Shown here: one piece after another, positions 7,684 to 13,598 of the stretch
How the letters are laid out: each line of letters starts with the position of its first letter
How positions within the stretch are numbered: position 1 is the stretch's first letter
Assembly (NCBI GenBank): GCA_900754605.1
Contig: CAAEDK010000173.1
Location: 1-14,553 of the forward strand
Direction: 5' to 3'
DNA from: an uncultured Oscillospiraceae bacterium
GTDB taxonomy: Bacteria; Bacillota_A; Clostridia; Oscillospirales; Oscillospiraceae
Length of the DNA stretch: 14,553 nt
Notes under the pieces: model-generated
The model's database searches: none
Told to the model about the DNA's origin: nothing
Seen by the model: the letters and a program-made list of their open reading frames with translations, nothing else
Translations under genes and position numbers: made by a program

Positions 7684-7729
7684 GTGAGTTCCTCCTTTTT
7701 CATCATCTTCTTTTCCTTGTATCGTTCCG

Positions 7730-7753
7730 GCAATATTATTTTACTAATATTGC
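7730..7753. promoter_or_regulatory. Perfect palindrome in the divergent liv/kinase region, candidate operator
   Basis: The arms GCAATATTA (7730-7738) and TAATATTGC (7745-7753) are perfectly complementary across a 6-base spacer (TTTTAC). It sits about 47 bases upstream of the livK start codon, in or just below the livK promoter. A symmetric 24-bp site is a natural candidate for a dimeric regulator. AraC-type regulators more often use direct repeats, so it might instead serve another repressor or fold as a 5'-leader hairpin. No mRNA start is mapped. Confidence 0.45.
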
Positions 7754-7778
7754 ACAACTGTTTATACGTCTATCTTTC

Positions 7779-7806
7779 TTTTTTTCGTCATTTTTTTCGT
7801 TTTTTT
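7779..7806. promoter_or_regulatory. Three phased T7 tracts, probable bent DNA
   Basis: Runs of exactly seven T occur at 7779-7785, 7791-7797 and 7800-7806, giving centre spacings of 12 and 9 bases (mean 10.5, one helical turn). Phased A/T tracts of this kind bend DNA. They lie upstream of livK on the minus strand, where they would read as A-tracts and could act as an UP-like element or assist regulator looping. Function is inference. Confidence 0.4.
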
Positions 7807-7891
7807 CTTCACAATTTGTTGTTTGATTTTGTTAAATTTTTAGCTTTTTATGAAAATCGCAGCTTTTCGCTCTGGATTTTTTCTTTCTCTA

Positions 7892-7920
7892 TTTACCGTA
7901 AAACGTTGCTTTTTTATAAT
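7892..7920 (+). promoter_or_regulatory. Promoter of the sensor kinase/response regulator operon
   Basis: TTTACC (7892-7897, four of six matches to TTGACA) is followed after 17 bases by a perfect TATAAT (7915-7920). Transcription would begin near 7927, leaving a leader of about 33 bases before the kinase ATG at 7960. ATAGACGT (7919-7926) overlaps the end of the -10 box; its reverse complement occurs at 7766-7773 on the livK side. Confidence 0.6.
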
Positions 7921-7959
7921 AGACGTCAGAGCCATTTTGCTTCGAAAGGAGAGTTGAAA

Positions 7960-9774
7960 ATGAATGTGCGGAAAAAATTCCCAGCAATTTTTCAATATCT
8001 ACCGCGGTTCACCTCCAGCCTGGCGTCGCAACTGACTGTTATCATTCTCCTGATCTCCTTCCCTACGCTGGTCTTTACACTCTTCACGCTGCGGCAGCAA
8101 AGCGCCATGACCCGGGAAGAGCTGGTCGACGGCAGCTTTGACTCCACGGTCCAGATTGCCAATCAGATCAATTCCGAGCTGAAAAGCTATGCCGCCATCT
8201 CCAACCTTTTCTATCTGGATGATTCGCTGAACGCCGCGCTTCTGGATTATCGGGACGGCCGGATCACCGCCACCCAGGTCCGACCCCTAATCTATGACAT
8301 CTCAAACCACTACAACACCGGTATGTCCGGCCGTTCCTTCTCCGTACTTGTAGTGGCTGAGGACGGCACCTCCTTCGGCAATGCGCTGTTCGGCTCCCAA
8401 AATTTTCATTTGAACCTTTCCCAGCGAGACTGGTACAGCACGCTGTTCGCCACGACACAGACCCGTCAGCTGTGGGTAAAGGACTCCTATTTGGATTCGC
8501 TGTTCTCCACCAACGGATATCCCAACATCTATCTGGTCCGCAAGCTCCATGACCGGCAGGACTGGTCCGATGCAGGGACATTGATCCTCATGATCTCCGA
8601 GCTAGAGATCGAACGGATCTATAGCAACTATGTCAGTAATCAGCAGAGCTTGTTTATTCTAGGACGGGATATGCAGATCGTCTCCAGCATCGACAATCTG
8701 CAGGTCCGCTCCTTCCCGGAGGATGTTCAGCCTCAGCTGCTGTCCTACTCCGGGTCGTTCTGCCCAGCTGGGCTGGAGCAGGTAGGACTCATCACCTACT
8801 ATACCATCGGCTCCCCCCAGTGGAAGCTGGTGTACTGCCATGACACCGCCAGCATTCTCCATCCCTTTGAAAGCAGACATTTCCAATACTTGGTGCTGAT
8901 GGCGGTGTGTCTGGTGGTCAGCGTGATCCTGACGACGCTGGTGGTCCGGCATTATATCTCTCCCATCAAAACTCTTCGGGAGCAGATGGATGAGGTGCAG
9001 AAGGGAAATTTGGACTCCCATCTGCCTATCACGGCCAACAATGAGATCGGACAGTTGACTGCTCACTTTAATCTGATGCAGGACAGCATCAATCTTTTGA
9101 TGCAGCGGCTGGTGGAGGAGAGTGAAGCCAAGCGGAGCGCAGAGATCAAGGCCCTGCAGAGCCAAATTAACCCCCATTTTCTCTACAATACCCTGGCCTC
9201 TCTGCGCTTCATGATCTTCTCCGGAGACAAGGAACGGGCAGATAACATCGTGGTCTCCCTAATCCACCTGATGAAAAATGCCCTCTCCAACTCCCAGCGT
9301 TTCGTCACCATCGACATGGAGCTGCGGTTGCTGGATGACTATATTCGGATCCAGCAGTACACCTTTGCACATCCCTTTGCCGTGGAGATCGACGTGACGG
9401 CAGAAGTCCGCAGATGCTACACCATCAAACTGCTCCTCCAGCCCATTGTGGAAAATGCGATTTTTCATGGACTAAAGCCAAAGGCCGCAAACTGCCTGCT
9501 TCAAATCACGGGCCGGTGCGGCGAGGATTGTGTGGACCTGTACATCCGTGACAACGGCGTTGGGTTTGACCCGGGGCAGACCGCACCCAAAACCTCGCCC
9601 ATCTCCACCGGCATCGGACTTTCCAATGTCAACGAACGCATCCAGCTCTATTTCGGCAAACACTATGGGGCCTATATCACCAGTGTTCCGGGCACCGGCA
9701 CGGAGGTCCATATCCATCTCCCGAAATTGAAAGAGGAGGAAGATTGCAAGCCCTATGAAGATTCTGATCGTTGA
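7960..9774 (+). CDS. Sensor histidine kinase, YesM/LytS type with extracellular Cache-like domain
   Basis: A 604-residue membrane kinase. Membrane segment 1 is at about 24-44 (QLTVIILLISFPTLVFTLFTL), an extracellular region of about 265 residues follows (45-309, Cache-like; DWYS and LWVKDSYLDS are typical), then membrane segment 2 at about 310-333 and a HAMP domain (YISPIKTLREQMDEVQKGNL). The dimerisation motif SQINPHFLYNTLASLRF carries the phospho-accepting H406. The ATPase domain shows N-box IVENAIFHGL (E498, N499), G1 box DNGVGF (from D531) and G2 box GIGLSNVNERI (from 551). The start at ATG 7960 was chosen because AAAGGAG lies just upstream; the open frame reaches GTG 7684, but that would read the T-rich promoter as protein. 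It overlaps the response regulator by 20 bases. It likely senses the substrate taken up by the adjacent importer. Confidence 0.93.
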   Translation: MNVRKKFPAIFQYLPRFTSSLASQLTVIILLISFPTLVFTLFTLRQQSAMTREELVDGSFDSTVQIANQINSELKSYAAISNLFYLDDSLNAALLDYRDGRITATQVRPLIYDISNHYNTGMSGRSFSVLVVAEDGTSFGNALFGSQNFHLNLSQRDWYSTLFATTQTRQLWVKDSYLDSLFSTNGYPNIYLVRKLHDRQDWSDAGTLILMISELEIERIYSNYVSNQQSLFILGRDMQIVSSIDNLQVRSFPEDVQPQLLSYSGSFCPAGLEQVGLITYYTIGSPQWKLVYCHDTASILHPFESRHFQYLVLMAVCLVVSVILTTLVVRHYISPIKTLREQMDEVQKGNLDSHLPITANNEIGQLTAHFNLMQDSINLLMQRLVEESEAKRSAEIKALQSQINPHFLYNTLASLRFMIFSGDKERADNIVVSLIHLMKNALSNSQRFVTIDMELRLLDDYIRIQQYTFAHPFAVEIDVTAEVRRCYTIKLLLQPIVENAIFHGLKPKAANCLLQITGRCGEDCVDLYIRDNGVGFDPGQTAPKTSPISTGIGLSNVNERIQLYFGKHYGAYITSVPGTGTEVHIHLPKLKEEEDCKPYEDSDR

Positions 9775-11317
9775 GGACGACACCATGCTGCGGAACTGGC
9801 TGTCCATGCTGCTCTCCAGCCTCTCGGACTACCAGCTTCAGATCTATGAGGCCAGCGACGGCCTGGAGGCCCTGGAGGTATGCCAGAAGATGCCTGTGGA
9901 ACTGGTCATCACAGACATCAAGATGCCCCGGATGGACGGTCTACATCTGATCCAGAAGCTGAAGGAATCGGATCCGGAGATCCGGACTGCCGTGCTCAGC
10001 TCCTATGATGATTTCTCCTTTGTCAAGGTGGCCCTGCAGTATGGTGCACTAGACTATATCCTAAAGGCGGAGATGACCGTCAAGGACCTGTCCCAGCTGC
10101 TGGACAAGGTGCAAAACGACTTTCAGGTAGAGCACAGCCTGGCCAAGGGAATCTTTCCGGATTTCCGCACCATCTCCGGGGCACAGAAGGCCGTCACGGA
10201 TTTTCTGGCTGGGCAGCTCTCTCAGAACGCATTGCTGGAAATGCTGAACCTTCCTGCCGATGCGCCGACCACGGCGCTCCTCTTTCTGCACCTACAGGAC
10301 AAATCTGATGGGGATGTTCCTATTTTTGAAGCCGCAGATATCTGCACCAAGACCCTCTTTTCTGAGAATCTGCATGGTATGGCCATCCCTTACCGAGCGG
10401 AGAACTGTCTGCTGTTCTACGGTTGCTCTGACTCTGTCACGGAGTTTCAGCAGATGGAGGCCATCAAGCTCATCAGCCTTATTGAAAATAATTTTCAAAA
10501 GTATTTGGACCTTCCCATCCGATTTCACTTCTATCAGTTCTGCCGCCAGGAGGAAGACCTGCGGAAGTGTCTAGATGAGGTTGGAAAGGCTGGCCACCGC
10601 TATCAATATTACGGAGCCAATGTGGAATGCGCGGATTCCATGCCCAGCTTCACCCTGTGGAAGGGCAAAATTCAGCGTTTCTTGGAGGCCAATCATCCTC
10701 AGGAGGCGGCCTCTGACCTGAAGAACTTCCTCAGCGAGGCACACTGGCTCCACCTGTCCCCGGACATCCTGCGGGCGCATCTGCTGGTCCTGATGAATCT
10801 GTTCACCTCGTTTCACGGGCAGAGTCAGGAACAAGGGATTGGGAGCCAACCGGAAGGCCTGTACCCCCTTCTGGTAGATGTCACCCATGCCGAAACCAAA
10901 GAGAGCTTGGAGCGAGGCATCAACACCTTTTTGAAGACGTTTTTGCTGACGCTGAACCAGCGGAAGCTGGACTTGTCCCCCGCTATCCGTAGCGCCCTGG
11001 CCTATGTGGATGAGCACTATGCTGAAAAAATCTCCCTGGACGGCGTGGTTGAGCATATTTTCATAAATCGCTCTTACTTCTGCCAGCTCTTTAAAAAGGA
11101 AGTAGGGCTGACCTTTGGTAACTATGTGGAACATATCCGCATCGAAAATGCCAAGCGTCTGCTGGCCTCCACCAACCTCCCCATCCTGAATGTGGCGGAA
11201 CAAACCGGATTCAACAATCAGGCCTACTTTACCAAGGTCTTCAAAAAGGCCACCGACATCAGTCCGCTCCAGTACCGGAGGATTCACTTCCAGAAATCCG
11301 ATAAAAAAGAACTGTGA
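9755..11317 (+). CDS. YesN-type response regulator with AraC-family DNA-binding domain
   Basis: A 520-residue cytoplasmic transcription factor. An N-terminal receiver domain (about 1-120) shows the acidic pocket E7-D8-D9, phospho-accepting D54 (VITDIKMPRMDG), S82 and K104 (DYILKAEM). A middle region of about 280 residues has no clear motif, as is common in YesN proteins. The AraC/XylS-type domain (about 408-508) carries two helix-turn-helix units, around D429 (ISLDGVVEHIFINRSYFCQL) and near 477-498 (ILNVAEQTGFNNQAYFTKVF). The start ATG 9755 lies inside the kinase reading frame. The nearest Shine-Dalgarno (AGGAGGA, 9734-9740) is 14 bases away, longer than usual, so translation probably depends on ribosomes finishing the kinase. 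The expected target is the divergent liv promoter region. Confidence 0.93.
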   Translation: MKILIVEDDTMLRNWLSMLLSSLSDYQLQIYEASDGLEALEVCQKMPVELVITDIKMPRMDGLHLIQKLKESDPEIRTAVLSSYDDFSFVKVALQYGALDYILKAEMTVKDLSQLLDKVQNDFQVEHSLAKGIFPDFRTISGAQKAVTDFLAGQLSQNALLEMLNLPADAPTTALLFLHLQDKSDGDVPIFEAADICTKTLFSENLHGMAIPYRAENCLLFYGCSDSVTEFQQMEAIKLISLIENNFQKYLDLPIRFHFYQFCRQEEDLRKCLDEVGKAGHRYQYYGANVECADSMPSFTLWKGKIQRFLEANHPQEAASDLKNFLSEAHWLHLSPDILRAHLLVLMNLFTSFHGQSQEQGIGSQPEGLYPLLVDVTHAETKESLERGINTFLKTFLLTLNQRKLDLSPAIRSALAYVDEHYAEKISLDGVVEHIFINRSYFCQLFKKEVGLTFGNYVEHIRIENAKRLLASTNLPILNVAEQTGFNNQAYFTKVFKKATDISPLQYRRIHFQKSDKKEL

Positions 11318-11797
11318 GAAAAGAGAACCCCCGCAAGAGCAAGCATCCCGTCCGGCAATCCGCCGGCTACATTTCCGGGCAAAAGTTTAGTCCCACTTTA
11401 CGGCCGGAGGCCGAAAGGCAGAGAGAAGGAAACCGTCCCTGTCCGCTGTCGGAATCCAATGCTATGTCAGAGAACAAAACGGCCAGGAATCGGCTCAGGA
11501 ATTACGCCGCAATGAAACAATAGAAAGACTTCCCTAAGCGACAGAGGCGGTGCTCCTGTATCAGGAGCTTATACATCGAACCAAAGAAAGGCTCATCCCA
11601 ACAGCGGAGATCAAGAGGGTGATACTTACCAGATGCATCCCCCCACAGAAAAACACCGCCTGTTTTCCCCTGTGAACCGCTGTGCCCCCCGGCAGGGGAG
11701 AGTCGCATCTGTCGTCCCCCTGACTACTTTTGGAACGCTGTGAGCGATTTGTGCAGAAAATGCCCTGTCAAAGGGATAGCCATAAAGGGGACAAAGC
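11318..11797. other. Gene-poor stretch downstream of the response regulator
   Basis: No intact gene is evident and no canonical terminator with a T-run follows the response regulator stop. Small GC-rich hairpins are present: CCGGC/GCCGG near 11352-11366 and CGGCC/GGCCG near 11401-11413, plus a perfect 7-bp stem with a 3-base loop at 11552-11568 (GCTCCTG-TAT-CAGGAGC). A minus-strand open frame (11502-11708, containing GGVFLWGDASGKYHPLDLRC) reads like protein but has no recognisable family and no good start, so it may be a fragment of a lost element gene. Confidence 0.4.
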
Positions 11798-11847
11798 ATT
11801 CCTCACCACCAGATAGAGAGGAAGGACTCCATCTGATGGTGGGGAAT
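11798..11847. repeat. 17-bp imperfect inverted repeat
   Basis: ATTCCTCACCACCAGAT (11798-11814) pairs with ATCTGATGGTGGGGAAT (11831-11847) with two non-Watson-Crick positions; the spacer is 16 bases. AAGGACTC in the spacer (11822-11829) can also pair with GAGTCCTT just downstream (from about 11860), giving an alternative fold. It lies at the 3' end of the decayed minus-strand gene at 11803-12171 and could be its old terminator or a small element end. No T-run follows on either strand. Confidence 0.45.
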
Positions 11848-12171
11848 TATGATAACAAAGAGTCCTTTCCGGCGCAGTAGCTTTACAAATTTGTACATAG
11901 CATCTCCATCAATAGCAACGTTGAATCGGAAGTTTTTTCTCCACTTTTGAGAATTGCCGCCTGTACTGGTGCGGTGTCCGTATTGGGATGGTGATGGTAA
12001 ACGGTATCGCCATCTTCGCCGCAGACCTCAAATTTGTATACCCCCATCTGACCATATGTGAAAGCTAAACCAGTCTCCTGGCGCAATGCTGTTCACAATT
12101 ACGCAGTCCAGGTCGATGACCACATCGCAAAAGCCATCCACTGTAATGACTGGGAGTTGAAAATAATCTAT
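11803..12171 (-). pseudogene. Decayed unrecognised gene, frameshifted
   Basis: Three successive minus-strand frames join into one plausible protein: DYFQLPVITVDGFCDVVIDL and CVIVNSIAPGDWFSFHIW, then a shift at a run of Gs near 12045 into GVYKFEVCGEDGDTVYHHHP and DTAPVQAAILKSGEK, then a shift at a run of As near 11940 into NFRFNVAIDGDAMYKFVKLL. The likely start codon is now ATA (12169-12171) where ATG would be expected, directly after the stop of the neighbouring upstream gene. Two homopolymer frameshifts plus a lost start indicate a dead gene, unless the sequence contains errors. I do not recognise the family; the context suggests an accessory gene of a mobile element. Confidence 0.5.
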
Positions 12172-12438
12172 GCGATGTATTCCATCCGCTGACTTGCGAT
12201 GATGACCTCTGTAATGGGCAAGCTAGGGATCAAATATACGGTGCTGCAACTCCAGGAGCATTTGAAAAGATTTCATTTCCAATGGATGATAGATTTTTCT
12301 GAACCATTGGGCCAAAGCATCAGTGCCTTTTGCGTCCACGATCAAGACCTCTCCTTGTATAACTGATGCCATTATACGACAGATAAGTCTGGCGTGTAAT
12401 GGCGGTGTAAGCGTCAACTGATTTACCGGAACAGCCAA
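12168..12438 (-). pseudogene. Decayed unrecognised gene upstream of the previous one
   Basis: A minus-strand frame from TTG 12438 contains LICRIMASVIQGEVLIVDAK and GTDALAQWFRKIYHPLEMKS, then reaches TAG at 12223-12225. A single shift just before that stop continues it as PSLPITEVIIASQRMEYIA and ends at TAG 12168-12170, overlapping the presumed start of the next gene by a few bases, a typical operon junction. I do not recognise the family, and the true start is unclear. The single frameshift is inferred from the continuity of protein-like sequence. Confidence 0.45.
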
Positions 12439-12670
12439 TTTTTAGAGATGCTTTGTGGGGGACGAAAAGGAACGCAGGATAAACGCCGGGGTCGCTGGTG
12501 ACACCTCCGGCCGGTCACAACTGCCCGCAATGCAAGTAGTTACAGCGGTTCCAAGTGTGTCAAAAGTGGGGTCAAAAACAGTCGGCGGGGATCACGTTTG
12601 CGGTCATTATCCCCAAAATGCTCCTCCCACAAGAAGAAAATAGGGGGCACGCCCCGGACGGGATCAGTTT
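12439..12670. other. Region upstream of the mobilisation-like fragment, possible oriT remnant
   Basis: No gene is apparent. The stretch lies directly upstream of a ribbon-helix-helix-like start, where mobilisable elements often keep their transfer origin. It contains GTGAC/GTCAC (an 11-base gap around GGCCGG, near 12499-12520), two copies of GTCAAAA 12 bases apart (near 12560-12580), and a tight GGGGC-AC-GCCCC hairpin near 12643-12655. None matches an oriT that I know, so this is only positional evidence. Confidence 0.25.
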
Positions 12671-13459
12671 ATGGGCAGAAAAGAGAAATTTGCCTTCTAC
12701 CTCTCCCCGGAGAAGAAGGCCATCATGGAGCAGAGATGCCAGGAAGACCGGAGCCGAAGCATCACCACTTTCATCGAGCGGGTGGAACAGGGTGATCTCC
12801 GCGTACAGTATCTGATGGGCCAGCTCTATCGGGGTGGTACACTGCTGATTCTAGATAGCCGGAAGGCAAAGCACTGGCTTACCCTGGCAGCAAAGCTGGG
12901 ATTATCGGAGGCCCAGTACGCTCTGGGAAAACTGCTTTTCTCTGACGATCTCGAAGTCCGCGATCCGGATGAAGGAATCCACTGGTTGAAGCAGGCAACG
13001 GAGAATAGGAGCCGCTTGGCCGCTTACCGGCTAGGCAAGGAATATCTCAGTGGAGGAGTGCGGTGGATTAGTTCACACAATCGGCAGAGACGGGCAATCA
13101 GCATGCTCAGTATATGCTGGGCATGCTGTATCTGACGGGGCTGAGAGTGCCCCGTGACCCAGGCCCAGGCGATGATGTGGTTCAGTTGCTCCGTTGCCCA
13201 GTGCAACCAGTACGTACAGTTCTCCATCGAACACCAGAACACCCTCCGCCTGGTACCCGTGATGCTGACAGTCACCCGCCTGCCATACCACACGAGCCGG
13301 TTCTTTAAGGCTCACTCTCTGCCTCGATCCAGCACCGACCTGCACATCGACCGGAAGCGACGGCAGAATCTTCAGGCGAAGCGCATCGCCTTAGGCCACA
13401 AGGCGGACGATCATGAGGAAGAGCAGAACCAGGGCGGTATGGTCATCGGTAGAATGTGA
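12671..13459 (+). pseudogene. Chimeric remnant: RHH-type start fused to Sel1-repeat tail of a relaxase-like protein
   Basis: The first 36 or so residues (MGRKEKFAFYLSPEKKAIME, then EQRCQEDRSRSITTFIE) look like the start of a ribbon-helix-helix mobilisation or CopG-type protein. In frame after that come Sel1-like repeats: VQYLMGQLYRGG, AQYALGKLLF, GIHWLKQATEN, YRLGKEYLSGG. The repeats continue in a second frame (AVD, TAG at 13069-13071, FTQSAETGNQHAQYMLGMLY, LTGLRVPRD) and return to the first frame near 13153 (TQAQAMMWF) until TGA 13459, ending HIDRKRRQNLQAKRIALGHK and ADDHEEEQN. That tail resembles the C-terminus of Sel1-bearing relaxases of clostridial conjugative elements (from memory). Two frameshifts, one stop and an internal deletion fusing two genes make it nonfunctional. 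The start lacks a strong Shine-Dalgarno. Confidence 0.65.
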
Positions 13460-13598
13460 TCCCCCCTTCAGGAGTTGCGGCGCATAAAACAATAGGAGCC
13501 CTTCCCAAATAGAAGCATTGTACTAATAGTCTTAATTCAAGGTGGCTATTCATCTGCGGTTGCGGTATTGTATGTCGCTGAGAAAGGGCGGCCGTAAT

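Noticed and set aside
7684..7959. A 92-residue N-terminal extension of the kinase from GTG 7684
   Set aside because: It translates the T-rich divergent promoter region and has no ribosome-binding site; ATG 7960 has AAAGGAG just upstream.
10571..11287. A 238-residue minus-strand open frame
   Set aside because: It lies wholly inside the response regulator gene and is an antisense shadow.
11552..11568. Hairpin GCTCCTG-TAT-CAGGAGC as a terminator for the response regulator
   Set aside because: It lies 235 bases beyond the stop, has only a 7-bp stem, and lacks a following T-run.
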